From assembly GCF_014206815.1 (NCBI RefSeq), contig NZ_JACHNP010000002.1:186001-250000 (forward strand): a stretch of 64,000 bases of DNA. Direction: 5' to 3'. Of this stretch, positions 39,728 through 49,123 are shown one piece after another (positions within the stretch are counted from its first letter, which is position 1; each line of letters starts with the position of its first letter). The position numbers and the translations under genes are program-made. The notes under the pieces were generated by a model. That model saw nothing but the letters and a program-made list of their open reading frames with translations, did no database searches and was not told the DNA's origin. This stretch comes from Xanthomonas sp. F10. GTDB lineage: Bacteria > Pseudomonadota > Gammaproteobacteria > Xanthomonadales > Xanthomonadaceae.

Positions 39728-41917
39728 TCAGTACAGATCCTGCGGATCCACATCCAGCGACCAGCGCACCCGCCGTGCCTGCGGTAGTGCGTGGATCGCC
39801 GGTACCGCCGCGTCCAGCAGCGCGTGCAGCGCGCGCCGGGTGCTGGCCGAGAGCAGCAACTGGGTGCGCTGGAAGCCGGCGCGGCGTGGCATCGGCGCCG
39901 GCATCGGGCCGAAGCGCTGCACCTCGTCCTGCACCGGCAGCAACGCGCGCACGGCGGCGAGGAAGGCGTTGGCATGTTCGACCTGCTTGGCTTCGGCGCG
40001 CAGCAGCGCCAGATGCGCGAACGGGGGGAAGCCGGCGGCCTCGCGCTGCTCCAGTTCCGCGGCGGCGAAGGCGTGGTAGCCGCCGTGCACCAGGGTCTGC
40101 AGCAGCGGATGTGCGGGGTGATGGGTCTGCAGCCAGACCTCGCCCGGGCGGGCGGCGCGGCCGGCGCGCCCGGCGACCTGGATCAACTGCTGCGCCAGCT
40201 TCTCGCTGGCGCGGAAATCGGCCGAGAACAGGCCTTCGTCGATGCCCACCACCACCACCCGGCTCAGCTGCGGCAGGTCGTGGCCCTTGGCCAGGATCTG
40301 CGTGCCGACCAGGATGCCGGGCGCGCTGCCGAGCGTGGCAAGTTGCGTCTCCAGCGCGTCGCGGCGCTGGGTGGTGCTGCGGTCGATGCGCAGCACCGGT
40401 ACGTCCGGGAATGCCTGCACCAGGCGTTCTTCCAGGCGTTCGGTGCCGATGCCCTGCGGCTGCAGCGCCAGGCTGCCGCAATCCGGGCAGGCCAGCGGCG
40501 CCGGCTGGCGCGCGCCGCAGTGGTGGCATTGCAGGCGCCGGCCGCCGGCGTGCACGGTCATCGGCGTGGCGTGCAGCGGCGTGCTGCAGCGCTGGCACGG
40601 CGCGGTCCAGCCGCAGTCGTGGCACAGCAGCACCGGCGCATAGCCGCGGCGGTTCTTGAACACCAGCACCTGGCCGCCCTCGGCCAGTGCCGTGCCGATG
40701 CCGGCCAGCACCTCCGGCGACAGGCCGTCCTGCAGCGGGCGCTTGCGCACGTCGAGTACGCGCACCGTCGGCGGCTTGGCGTCGCCGGCGCGGCGGGTCA
40801 GGCGCAGGTGCGCGTAGCGGCCGCTGGCGGCGTTGTGCAGGCTCTCCAGCGACGGCGTGGCGCTGCCCAGCAGCACCGGTACGTCCAGCGCCTTGCCGCG
40901 GACCAGGGCGAAATCGCGGGCGTGGTAGCGGATGCCGTCCTGCTGTTTGTAGCTGCCGTCGTGTTCCTCGTCGACCACGATCAGGCCGGCCCGCGGCAGC
41001 GGCACGAACACCGCCGAGCGGGTGCCGACCACCACCTGCGCCTCGCCGCGCCAGGCGGCGGCCCAGACCCGGGCGCGTTCGTTGTCGTTGAGCCCGGAAT
41101 GCAGCGCATGCACGGGTACCCCGAGGCGGGCGCGGAAGCGTGCCAGGGTCTGCGGGGTCAGGCCGATCTCCGGCACCAGCACCAGCGCCTGGCGGCCGCG
41201 CGCCAGGCAGGCGGCGATCGCCTGCAGGTAGACCTCGGTCTTGCCGCTGCCGGTGACGCCGTCGAGCAGGAACGGCGCGAAGCCGGCAGCGGCGACCACC
41301 GCGTCGATGGCGTCCTGCTGTTCGGCATTGGGCACCGGCCCGGGCTGCGGCTGCGGCGCCGCGGCGCTGGCCGGCACCGCGATGCGTTCGGCATGCCCCC
41401 GCTTGGCCAGGGCCCGCGCGGCGCTGCGCCAGTCGTCCATCGCCTGGTCCAGCCGGTCCTCGTCCATGGGGCCGGCCGCCAGCAGCGCGGCGAAGCGATG
41501 CGGACGGGTGCCGGGACGGGCACGGTGGCTGGCGCCGGCCTCGGTCAGGCGCCAGGCCCAGGCGTGGGTGTCGGGCAGCGGCTCGCCACGGCGCAGCGGC
41601 ACCGGCAACGCCGTGGCCAGCACCTCGCCCAGCGGCGCGTGGCTGTAGCGCGCCAGCCAGCGCAGCGACTCGGCCAGTTCGCCGTGCAGCAACGGTGCCG
41701 GGTCCAGCCAGGCCAGCGCAGCGCGCAGGCCGTCGGCGTCCTCGGCCTGGCCGATCGCGGCCACCACGCCACTCAGTTCGCGGTTGCCGAACGGCACCTG
41801 CACGCGGCGGCCGACATCGCCGTCGGCGACCGTGTCGCCGGGCGGTGGCAGGTAGTCGAACAGCTGCGGCAGCGGCACGGGCAGGGCGACGCGGAGCGTG
41901 GCGGCGGGGGAGGGCAT
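39728..41917 (-). CDS. priA: Primosomal protein N' (replication restart helicase)
   Basis: A 729-residue 3'-5' DNA helicase that reloads the replisome at stalled forks. N-terminal 3'-binding domain (VALPVPLPQLFDYLPP), Walker A LDGVTGSGKTEVYLQAI (about residue 218), Walker B VVDEEHDGSYKQQ, and the paired zinc sites CHDCGWTAPCQRC and CHHCGARQPAPLACPDCG (about 435-475), then helicase motifs GTQILAKGHDLP and QVAGRAGRAARPGEV. All complete. It lies divergent from a membrane-protein gene, with a DnaA-box pair in between. Confidence 0.97.
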   Translation of the reverse strand: MPSPAATLRVALPVPLPQLFDYLPPPGDTVADGDVGRRVQVPFGNRELSGVVAAIGQAEDADGLRAALAWLDPAPLLHGELAESLRWLARYSHAPLGEVLATALPVPLRRGEPLPDTHAWAWRLTEAGASHRARPGTRPHRFAALLAAGPMDEDRLDQAMDDWRSAARALAKRGHAERIAVPASAAAPQPQPGPVPNAEQQDAIDAVVAAAGFAPFLLDGVTGSGKTEVYLQAIAACLARGRQALVLVPEIGLTPQTLARFRARLGVPVHALHSGLNDNERARVWAAAWRGEAQVVVGTRSAVFVPLPRAGLIVVDEEHDGSYKQQDGIRYHARDFALVRGKALDVPVLLGSATPSLESLHNAASGRYAHLRLTRRAGDAKPPTVRVLDVRKRPLQDGLSPEVLAGIGTALAEGGQVLVFKNRRGYAPVLLCHDCGWTAPCQRCSTPLHATPMTVHAGGRRLQCHHCGARQPAPLACPDCGSLALQPQGIGTERLEERLVQAFPDVPVLRIDRSTTQRRDALETQLATLGSAPGILVGTQILAKGHDLPQLSRVVVVGIDEGLFSADFRASEKLAQQLIQVAGRAGRAARPGEVWLQTHHPAHPLLQTLVHGGYHAFAAAELEQREAAGFPPFAHLALLRAEAKQVEHANAFLAAVRALLPVQDEVQRFGPMPAPMPRRAGFQRTQLLLSASTRRALHALLDAAVPAIHALPQARRVRWSLDVDPQDLY

Positions 41918-42346
41918 CCACCTAGTCTAGCGGCCGCGGCAAGCGCGCCCGGCAGCCAGGAGTTGCGCGCGATTGCTGCCCGCAAAGTGATAAACCGGTC
42001 GTAAATAGCTGCCGTGCTTGGAGAATCGAATTTATCCACATCTGCTGTGGATAAAGCTGTGTATGACGGGCATGCTCCACGCCGTGAAGACGGACTCACA
42101 AGCCTCTGCCACGAGTTGGACAAAAAAGCGCCAATCGCATTTATTGCTTTAAGAACAATCACTTGGCCGTGAAACACAGATGCAACATGGTTTCGCGGGG
42201 GCTTGACAAGACCTGTCCCGGGCCAATTTCCGGTGCTGTGCACAACCCGCCGTCGCGACGGCCGCCGATGAGCCGATCGCTGCGTCGCTGTCAAGCGCGC
42301 GGTGCGGCGGCGGCCTCGCTATCATCGCGCCGATGATGGAGTTCCG
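41918..42346. other. 429-bp AT-richer intergenic region between priA and a membrane-protein gene
   Basis: Noticeably lower GC than its surroundings, no convincing gene. It holds the DnaA-box pair (42032-42054), an A/T-rich block at about 42118-42170 and a -35-like TTGACA at about 42205. A small RNA is conceivable but I see no terminator to define one. Confidence 0.5.
42032..42054. promoter_or_regulatory. Perfect inverted pair of DnaA boxes
   Basis: TTATCCACA (42032-42040), spacer TCTGC, then TGTGGATAA (42046-42054). Both match the strong consensus DnaA box exactly, and the symmetry extends one base on each side. They lie 115 bp upstream of priA. The pair could bind DnaA for regulation of priA or for titration. 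Confidence 0.7.
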
Positions 42347-43807
42347 ATGACCGCCACGTCCCCTTCCGACGGCGTGGCCGCCCCGCCCGCCCTGGCCGCG
42401 TTCCTGCGCGGGATCGAACGCCGCGCCGCGGTCCTGGCCGACCTGCAGAGCGGCCGGCCCGAACGCGGCACGCCGGCCCTGGCGGCGGCGATGCGGGCGT
42501 TCCGCAGCCACGCCGCGGCCCTGCCGATGGCCGACTGGCCGCTGCGGTTCTGGAAGCTGCTCGGCGCGGTGCCGACCCTGCGCCAGGCCGAGGCCGCCGC
42601 GGGCGCCTGGCCCGCGCCGCTGGCGCACCTGCGCACCCTGCAGCCGGCCGATCGCCTGGCGCTGCTGCTGCGTATCGTGGCCGGGCTGGACGAGCCGCTC
42701 GCCGCGCAGGTGCTGCAGTTGTCCACCGAGGACTACCAGCAGGCGCTGGCGCGGGCCTGCCCGCGCGATGCCGCGGGCAGGCCGGATGCGGCGGGCTGGC
42801 GCGCGCTGGCCGATGCGGCGCAGCAGTGCCTGCGCGACCTGCCGCCGGCACGGCTGCAGGCCCTGGCGCAACTGCGCGATGCGGCGATCGCCGGCAGCAC
42901 GGCCCCGCCGGCGGCGACCCCGGCCCCGGCTCCGGCAACGGACACGGCCCCCGTACGTCCGCGCCGCCGTGGCGCGCGCTCGGCCCTGCGCACGCGCCTG
43001 GCCGGGGCGGTGATCGCCGTTGTGGTCCTGGCCCTGGTCGGTACGGCGTTCTGGGATCGGCTGCCGTGGCGCCGCGCGCACGTGGCGACCGGCACGGGCG
43101 GCACCGACGCGGGCCTGGCGCTGGGCGACACCGGCCCGGTGCAGGTGGAAGTGCTGCCGCCGGAATCGGATACTGCCAGCGCGCCGCCGCTGCCGGCCGA
43201 CCCGCCGGCGCCGCTGCCCGAGCCGGCGATCTACGACCTGGATTTCTATGCGTGGTACGCGGCCGGTGCGCCGCCGCCGCGGATCGAGCGCAGTGCCCCC
43301 AGCGCCGCCGACCTGGCCGAGGCCGCCGAACACCCGCCGGCCGCCGCCGTGGCCCCGGCTGTCGCGCCCGCGGCAGCCAGCACGCCGCCGGCGCTGACCC
43401 CGGCGCAATTGCGCGCGCGCCAGGCCGCCTGGGATGCGCTGCCGGCGGCGGCGCAGGCGCGCCTGCGCCAGGTCGCCACGGCCTTCGCCGGCCTGCCGAT
43501 CGAGCAGCAGCACAGCTTGCATGCGCAGTTCGCCGAAATGGACGCGCTGGAGCGCCACGGCTGGTTGCTCGGCCCGGAACTGGGCGCCGAGTTCTGGGCG
43601 CTGCAGCCGCTGCTGGGCTACGTGCCCGCGGCGCAGCGGCAGGCGCTGCTGGGCGTGCTGCGCAGCCTGCCGGCGGACCAGCGCGAACATCTGGCGCTGC
43701 TGTCGCAACGCACCCCGCCGCAGGACCGCGCGGCCTTGCGCCGCGACCTGCTGGCGCAGGGCGCCGACAGCCGCGGCGCCTGGCTGAAGCAGCGCGCCGC
43801 GCGCTGA
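42347..43807 (+). CDS. Hypothetical single-pass membrane protein
   Basis: A 486-residue protein of unknown function. An N-terminal Ala/Leu/Arg-rich helical cytoplasmic part (residues 1-195) is followed by a Pro/Ala linker, one transmembrane segment (TRLAGAVIAVVVLALVGTAF, about 216-236), another low-complexity linker and a C-terminal helical domain (about 355-486) with DUF3106-like features (AAQARLRQVATAFAGLPIEQQHSL...SLPADQREHLALL). The start ATG 42347 has GGAG 5 bp upstream. Periplasmic placement of the C-terminal half is inferred from topology. Confidence 0.75.
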   Translation: MTATSPSDGVAAPPALAAFLRGIERRAAVLADLQSGRPERGTPALAAAMRAFRSHAAALPMADWPLRFWKLLGAVPTLRQAEAAAGAWPAPLAHLRTLQPADRLALLLRIVAGLDEPLAAQVLQLSTEDYQQALARACPRDAAGRPDAAGWRALADAAQQCLRDLPPARLQALAQLRDAAIAGSTAPPAATPAPAPATDTAPVRPRRRGARSALRTRLAGAVIAVVVLALVGTAFWDRLPWRRAHVATGTGGTDAGLALGDTGPVQVEVLPPESDTASAPPLPADPPAPLPEPAIYDLDFYAWYAAGAPPPRIERSAPSAADLAEAAEHPPAAAVAPAVAPAAASTPPALTPAQLRARQAAWDALPAAAQARLRQVATAFAGLPIEQQHSLHAQFAEMDALERHGWLLGPELGAEFWALQPLLGYVPAAQRQALLGVLRSLPADQREHLALLSQRTPPQDRAALRRDLLAQGADSRGAWLKQRAAR

Positions 43808-43967
43808 GATGCGCGCGCGGCGCTTGGCTTTCGCGGGCGCCTGATTCCAGCCCCGGGGCGCGGCTCCCAGCAGCCATCCGCCGCAGCGGGTAGAATGCGC
43901 GGCCTCCGCCACCCGGTGTCCGGCGCTGTCTGCGCGGCCGCAGTGGCGAGATCGCCAGAGTCTTGCA

Positions 43968-45338
43968 ATGTTTTCGTCTTCCACCCCGGCCACGGTCCGG
44001 GGCCGCGAACTGCGCACCACCGCGCAGCTCGCCCTGCCGCTGGTCCTGGGGCACGTCTCCACCGGCCTGATCAGCTTCGTCGACAACGTGATCGCCGGTC
44101 ACCACGGCACCCGCACGCTGGCCTCGGTGACGGTCGGCACGGCCCTGCTGTGGCTACCGATGATGATCCCGATCGGCACCCTGATCGCCCTGACCGCCTC
44201 GGTGTCGCAGCTCGACGGCGCCAAGCGCCAGGCGCAGATCGGGCCGCTGTTCCGCCAGGCGCTGTGGCTGTCGCTGGGCCTGGGCCTGCTGATGTTCGCG
44301 TTCCTGAGCGTGATGCCGATGGCGCTGCCGCAACTGGGCATTGCTCCGGAGATCGTGCCCGGCGCGCGCGACTTCCTGCACGCGATCCGTTGGGGCGTGC
44401 CGGCGCTGGTGCTGTATTTCTGCATGCGCTACCTCAGCGAAGGCATGCACTGGACGCTGCCCACCATGCTGCTCGGCTTCGGCGGCCTGCTGCTGCTGGC
44501 CCCGCTCGGCTATGCGCTGACCTTCGGTCTATGGGGCCTGCGCGAGCACGGCGCCGGCGGCCTGGGCATGGCCTCGGCGATCACGATGTGGGCGCAGGCG
44601 CTGTGCTTCGCCTTCTACCTGGCGCGGTCCAAGCGCTTCGCGCCGCTGCGCCTGTTCGCGCAGTTCGAGGCGCCGGACCTGCGCGCGATCGCCGGGCTGC
44701 TGAAGACCGGCCTGCCGATCGGCGTGACCATCCTGATGGAAGGCGGCCTGTTCATCGTCACCGCGCTGCTGATCGCGCGGCTCGGCGAGGTGCCGGCAGC
44801 GGCGCACCAGATCGCGATCAACGTGGCGCAGCTGTGCTTCATGGTGCCGATGGGCGTGGCCGAGGCGACCACGGTGCGGGTCGGCCGCGCCGCCGGCGCC
44901 GGCGACGCGGTGGGCGTGCGCGGTGCGGCCTGGGCCGGCTATGCGATCGTGCTCGGCACCCAGGCGCTGTCGGCGCTGGTGCTGTTGTTCGGCCACGACG
45001 CCATCGTCGGCATCTACACCAGCGACCTGGCGGTGGCGGCGCTGGCCTCCACGCTGCTGCTGTACGCGGCCACGTTCCAATTCCCCGACGGCGTGCAGGT
45101 GCTGTCGGCCGGCGCGCTGCGCGGCCTCAAGGACACCCGCGTGCCGATGCTGCTGGCCCTGTGCTCCTACTGGGGCCTGGGCATGCCGCTGGGCGCCGGC
45201 CTCGGCCTGTGGCTGGGCTGGGGGCCGCAGGGCATGTGGATCGGCCTGATCCTGGGCCTGACCGCGGCGGCGGTGATGATGGGCGCGCGGTTCCGCTGGA
45301 GCAGCGCGCGGCTGCTGGCCGCGCCGGCGGCCCCCTGA
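43968..45338 (+). CDS. MATE-family multidrug efflux transporter
   Basis: A 456-residue inner-membrane antiporter with 12 helices in two related halves. First-half MatE signature: ALPLVLGHVSTGLISFVDNVIAGHHGTRTLASVTVG. Second half: GLPIGVTILMEGGLFIVTALLIARLGEVPAAAHQIAINVAQLCFMVPMGVAEATTVRVG. This resembles NorM-type proteins that expel cationic compounds using sodium or protons. Substrate unknown. 160 bp after the preceding gene and 76 bp before sppA. Confidence 0.93.
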   Translation: MFSSSTPATVRGRELRTTAQLALPLVLGHVSTGLISFVDNVIAGHHGTRTLASVTVGTALLWLPMMIPIGTLIALTASVSQLDGAKRQAQIGPLFRQALWLSLGLGLLMFAFLSVMPMALPQLGIAPEIVPGARDFLHAIRWGVPALVLYFCMRYLSEGMHWTLPTMLLGFGGLLLLAPLGYALTFGLWGLREHGAGGLGMASAITMWAQALCFAFYLARSKRFAPLRLFAQFEAPDLRAIAGLLKTGLPIGVTILMEGGLFIVTALLIARLGEVPAAAHQIAINVAQLCFMVPMGVAEATTVRVGRAAGAGDAVGVRGAAWAGYAIVLGTQALSALVLLFGHDAIVGIYTSDLAVAALASTLLLYAATFQFPDGVQVLSAGALRGLKDTRVPMLLALCSYWGLGMPLGAGLGLWLGWGPQGMWIGLILGLTAAAVMMGARFRWSSARLLAAPAAP

Positions 45339-45414
45339 CTTCAGACGCATGTGCGGGGCCTGACGCAGCCGGTATGCTGCGCAGGCGCAAGACGCCTTCC
45401 CTTCGGAGTTTTCC

Positions 45415-47313
45415 ATGAACCAACCCGTGCGTCGCAGCCCCGTCGCCAACTTCTTCGTCGGCCTGTGGGATGTGATGAACTTCACCCGCCGGTTGATCTT
45501 CAACCTGGTGTTCTTCGGTTTCCTGTTGCTGATCCTGCTGGCGATGGTGTTCGCCATGGCGCGCGGCGACGGCGGCAAGGCGCTGCGCGACCGCACCACG
45601 CTGCTGATCGCGCCGGAAGGCAAGCTGGTCGAGCAGTTCAGTGCCGACCCGGTCAGCCGCGCGCTGGCCAAGGCGATGAACGACAAGGGCGCGCAGGAGA
45701 TCCAGTTGCGCGACCTGGTGCGCGCGATCGAGGCGGCCAAGACCGATCCCAAGATCGAGCGCGTTGCACTGCGCCTGGACAAGCTGCAGCCCAGCGGCTT
45801 CGCCTCGATGCGCGAGGTGGAGAAGGCGCTGCAGGACCTGCGCAGCTCCGGCAAGCAGATCGTTGCCTACAGCGACAACCTGAACCAGTGGCAGTACCTG
45901 CTGGCCGCGCAGGCCAACGAGGTCTACCTGGACCCGATGGGCTCGATGACCCTGGAAGGCCTGGGCCGCTACCGTCAGTACTTCCGCGAGGGCCTGCAGG
46001 ACAAGCTCGGCGTGGACGTGCACCTGTTCAAGGTCGGCGAGTACAAGTCCGCCGCCGAGCCCTACGTGCTCGACGCGGCCTCGCCGGCGTCCAAGGAAGC
46101 CGACCTGTTCTGGATGAACGACGTGTGGCAGCGCTACGTGGCCGACATCGCCAAGGCGCGCAAGCTGGCGCCTGAGCAGATCAACGCCGGCATCGACACC
46201 ATGCCCGAGGGCGTGGCCGCCGCCGGCGGCGACCTGGCCAAGTTCGCCCTGCAGCAGAAACTGGTGGACGGCCTGAAGACCCGCGAGGACGTCGAGCAAC
46301 TGCTGGCCAAGCGCGGCGTCGCCGACGACGATGCCGACACCGGCTATCGCAACGTCGACCTGGACGGCTACCTGCAGCAGTTGGACCTGCGCCGTTCGCC
46401 GGTGGATTCGCGGCCGCAGGTGGCGGTGGTGGTCGCCGCGGGCGAGATCAGCGGCGGCGAACAGCCGGCCGGCCGCATCGGCGGCGAGTCGACCGCGGCG
46501 CTGCTGCGCCAGGCGCGCGACGACGACGCGGTGAAGGCGGTGGTGCTGCGGGTGGATTCGCCGGGCGGCGAAGTGTTCGCCTCCGAGCAGATCCGCCGCG
46601 AGGTGGTGGCGCTGAAGGCCGCCGGCAAGCCGGTGGTGGTGTCGATGGGCGACCTGGCCGCGTCCGGCGGCTACTGGATCAGCATGAACGCCGATCGCAT
46701 CTATGCCGACCCGTCGACCATCACCGGTTCGATCGGCATCTTCGGCATGATCCCCAACATCACCCGCACCCTGGACAAGATCGGCGTGCACACCGACGGC
46801 GTGGGCACTACCCGCTTCGCCGGTGCGTTCGACATGACCCGGCCGATGGATCCGGCGGTGGGTCAGCTGATCCAGTCGGTGATCAACAAGGGCTATGCCG
46901 ACTTCACCGGCAAGGTCGCGCAGGCGCGCGGCAAGTCGGTCGAGGCCATCGACCAGGTGGCGCGCGGCCGCGTGTGGAGCGGTGCGCAGGCCAAGGAGCG
47001 CGGGCTGGTGGACGCGTTCGGCGGCTTCAAGGATGCGGTGGCCGATGCCGCCGCGCGCGCCAAGCTGGGCGGCCCGGACAAGTACCGGGTGCGTTACGTC
47101 GAGAAGCCGGCCACGCCGTTCGCGCAGTTCGTCAGCGGGTTCGCCGGCAGCCGTCTGGGCGTGTGGATGCTGAGCGACTCGGCGCTGGGCCATGCCCTGC
47201 TGGCGCGCAGCCTGCCGGAGCTGGACACCCAGCTGCGCTTCGTCAAGGACGCGGCCGACACCCGCCCGGGCGCACCGGTGAAGGCGCTGGCCTACTGCTT
47301 CTGCGGTCTGTGA
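45415..47313 (+). CDS. sppA: Signal peptide peptidase SppA, 67K type
   Basis: A 632-residue inner-membrane protease that degrades cleaved signal peptides. N-terminal anchor (LIFNLVFFGFLLLILLAMVFAMA, about residues 29-51) followed by two tandem S49 domains. The catalytic Lys is residue 211 in VGEYKSAAEP and the Ser is residue 417 in MGDLAASGGYW, matching the Lys209/Ser409 dyad of E. coli SppA. Length is typical of the long form. A terminator lies about 55 bp downstream. Confidence 0.95.
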   Translation: MNQPVRRSPVANFFVGLWDVMNFTRRLIFNLVFFGFLLLILLAMVFAMARGDGGKALRDRTTLLIAPEGKLVEQFSADPVSRALAKAMNDKGAQEIQLRDLVRAIEAAKTDPKIERVALRLDKLQPSGFASMREVEKALQDLRSSGKQIVAYSDNLNQWQYLLAAQANEVYLDPMGSMTLEGLGRYRQYFREGLQDKLGVDVHLFKVGEYKSAAEPYVLDAASPASKEADLFWMNDVWQRYVADIAKARKLAPEQINAGIDTMPEGVAAAGGDLAKFALQQKLVDGLKTREDVEQLLAKRGVADDDADTGYRNVDLDGYLQQLDLRRSPVDSRPQVAVVVAAGEISGGEQPAGRIGGESTAALLRQARDDDAVKAVVLRVDSPGGEVFASEQIRREVVALKAAGKPVVVSMGDLAASGGYWISMNADRIYADPSTITGSIGIFGMIPNITRTLDKIGVHTDGVGTTRFAGAFDMTRPMDPAVGQLIQSVINKGYADFTGKVAQARGKSVEAIDQVARGRVWSGAQAKERGLVDAFGGFKDAVADAAARAKLGGPDKYRVRYVEKPATPFAQFVSGFAGSRLGVWMLSDSALGHALLARSLPELDTQLRFVKDAADTRPGAPVKALAYCFCGL

Positions 47314-47367
47314 GCCGGCCCTGAGCCGGTGGCGGCGCGCCCGTGCCGGCGCGCCGCATGTGCCTGC

Positions 47368-47392
47368 AACGCCGGCCCCCGTGGCCGGCGTT
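47368..47392. terminator. Terminator between sppA and a convergent lipoprotein gene
   Basis: Perfect 10-bp stem AACGCCGGCC / GGCCGGCGTT, loop CCCGT, followed by TGTT. Serves convergent genes. Confidence 0.75.
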
Positions 47393-47394
47393 GT

Positions 47395-47622
47395 TCATTG
47401 CGCGGTGGCGGCGTCGAGCGCGGCGTTCTGCGTGGCCGCGGCGCGGTCCAGCGTGGTCTGGGTCTGCTTGGCGCGGTCCAGCGGCTGGGCGATGGCGGCG
47501 CGCAACGCGCTGGCCTTCGGCGGCGGCGGCGCATCGGGCGGTTGCGGCGGCGCCGGCCTGCATGCGGCCAGCAGTGCGAGCAACGGCAATGCCAACGTCG
47601 TCCTGCGCAGTGGTGCGGACAT
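47395..47622 (-). CDS. Small putative lipoprotein
   Basis: A 75-residue protein. A signal peptide with lipobox LAAC (about residue 21) is followed by a Pro-rich linker and an Ala/Gln/Thr-rich helical tail ([27 protein letters not shown]) that could form a coiled coil. GAGGAGG about 8 bp upstream is a strong ribosome-binding site and supports translation. Function unknown. Confidence 0.7.
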   Translation of the reverse strand: MSAPLRRTTLALPLLALLAACRPAPPQPPDAPPPPKASALRAAIAQPLDRAKQTQTTLDRAAATQNAALDAATAQ

Positions 47623-47688
47623 GGCGGCGACCTCCTCAAGGGTGGAGGTATCATCCTACGCCTCTCACGTGAGCAGACAGGCACGCGC

Positions 47689-48462
47689 ATGCAGCACCGT
47701 TGGCGGCTGGACGGACAGACCGCGCTGATCACCGGCGCCAGCGCCGGTATCGGCCTGGCGATCGCACGCGAACTGCTCGGGTTCGGCGCCGACCTGCTGC
47801 TGGTGGCGCGCGACCTCGATGCACTCGAGACCGCGCGCGACGAACTGCGCGACGCCTTTCCCGAGCGCGAGATCCTGGCACTGGCCGCCGACGTCGCCGA
47901 CGACGAGGACCGCCGCGAGATCCTGGATTGGGTCGAGGACCATGCCGACGGCCTGCACCTGCTGATCAACAACGCCGGCGGCAACGTCAGCAAGGCCGCG
48001 GTGGACTACACCGAGGACGAATGGCGCGGCATCTTCGAGACCAACCTGTTCTCCGCGTTCGAACTGTCGCGCTACGCGCATCCGCTGCTGGCGCAGCACG
48101 CGGCCTCGGCGATCGTCAACGTCGGCAGCGTGTCCGGGCTGACCCACGTGCGCAGCGGCGCGCCCTACGGCATGACCAAGGCGGCGCTGCACCAGCTCAC
48201 CCGCAACCTCGCCGCCGAATGGGCCGAGGACGGCATCCGGGTCAATGCGGTGGCGCCGTGGTACATCCGCACCCGCCGCACGTCAGGCCCGCTGTCGGAC
48301 CCGGACTACTACGAGCAGGTGATCGAGCGCACGCCGATGCGCCGCATCGGCGAACCGGAGGAAGTGGCGGCGGCGGTCGGGTTCCTGTGCCTGCCGGCGG
48401 CCAGCTACATCACTGGCGAATGCATCGCGGTGGATGGGGGGTTTCTGCGCTACGGGTTTTGA
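47689..48462 (+). CDS. Short-chain dehydrogenase/reductase, tropinone-reductase-like
   Basis: A 257-residue cytoplasmic NAD(P)-dependent oxidoreductase. Cofactor motif TGASAGIG (about residue 15), NNAGG (about 94), catalytic Ser and YxxxK in [23 protein letters not shown] (about 145-167), and the C-terminal [18 protein letters not shown]. The overall pattern fits plant tropinone-reductase-like SDRs found in proteobacteria; the substrate is not predictable. Start ATG 47689 ([16 protein letters not shown]). A diverged copy of its last 35 or so codons lies 250 bp downstream. Confidence 0.9.
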   Translation: MQHRWRLDGQTALITGASAGIGLAIARELLGFGADLLLVARDLDALETARDELRDAFPEREILALAADVADDEDRREILDWVEDHADGLHLLINNAGGNVSKAAVDYTEDEWRGIFETNLFSAFELSRYAHPLLAQHAASAIVNVGSVSGLTHVRSGAPYGMTKAALHQLTRNLAAEWAEDGIRVNAVAPWYIRTRRTSGPLSDPDYYEQVIERTPMRRIGEPEEVAAAVGFLCLPAASYITGECIAVDGGFLRYGF

Positions 48463-48604
48463 CGGTTCTGCGGCTGCATGAGGCGGCTTTCGCTTAGGGC
48501 GAGCCGAAGGCGCAGTGCGGTGCGTCCCGGGCGGTACGGCGTCGGGACTGAAGTCCCTCCCACAAGGGCGCGCGCTCGTCGTGGTAGAACGGTTGCGGCG
48601 GTGA

Positions 48605-48720
48605 GTGCCAGGAAGTGGCGGCTGCGGTTTGGTTCCTGTGATTGCGCCTGCTACATCACCGCCGAATGCATCGCGGTGGACCGCGGTTTTGCGCGACGGG
48701 TTTTTAGCGCTGCAGGCTGT
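48605..48720 (+). pseudogene. Diverged copy of the 3' end of the short-chain dehydrogenase
   Basis: From about AGGAAGTGGCGGC to the stop, this stretch parallels 48357-48475 of the intact gene: the codons for YIT.ECIAVD.GF are recognisable (YITAECIAVDRGFARRVF, then TAG). It is too short to function and probably remains from a tandem duplication later disrupted by repeats. Confidence 0.7.
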
Positions 48721-48753
48721 GGTGCAAGCGAGGCAACTGCGTGCAGCGGATTC

Positions 48754-48821
48754 CGTAGGAGCGGCTTCAGCCGCGACCGGGCGTTACCGGGAAAGCCCGG
48801 TCGCGGCTGAAGCCGCTCCTA
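48754..48821. repeat. REP inverted pair
   Basis: Inverted REP cores 48754-48776 and 48799-48821. The right copy begins a run of 111-bp tandem units that each end with a REP half. Confidence 0.85.
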
Positions 48822-49123
48822 CGACGACAGGCGCACCACTACGCGCGAGCGCGATGGGTCACGGCGCAGGCCGCTCCGGTGCGCCGCAGTTGCTGGCCTC
48901 GGTGACGCCGGTCGCGACTGAAGCCGCTCCTACCACAATAGGTGCGCCACCACGCACGAGCACGATGGGTCACGGCGCAGGCCGCTCCGGTGCGCTGCAG
49001 TTGCTGGCCTCGGTGACGCCGGTCGCGGCTGAAGCCGCTCCTACGACGACAGGCGCACCACGACGCGCGACCACGGTGGGTCATGGCGCGGGCCGCTCCG
49101 ATGCGCTGCAGTTGCTGGCCTCG
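48822..49123. repeat. 111-bp tandem repeat, about 2.7 copies
   Basis: Units of 111 bp: about 48822-48933, 48934-49044, and a partial third to about 49123. Each contains GGGTCACGGCGCAGGCCGC, then CAGTTGCTGGCCTCG, and the full units end with a REP half (CTGAAGCCGCTCCTAC). The third copy runs into the coding region of the DUF4124 gene. Confidence 0.85.

Noticed and set aside
42032-42054. Chromosomal replication origin
   Set aside because: Only two DnaA boxes, no dnaA-dnaN neighbourhood and no further box cluster; treated as a regulatory or titration site instead.
48754-49123. CRISPR array
   Set aside because: The repeats are 111-bp direct units containing palindromic REP halves, without short identical repeats separated by unique spacers, and no cas gene is present.
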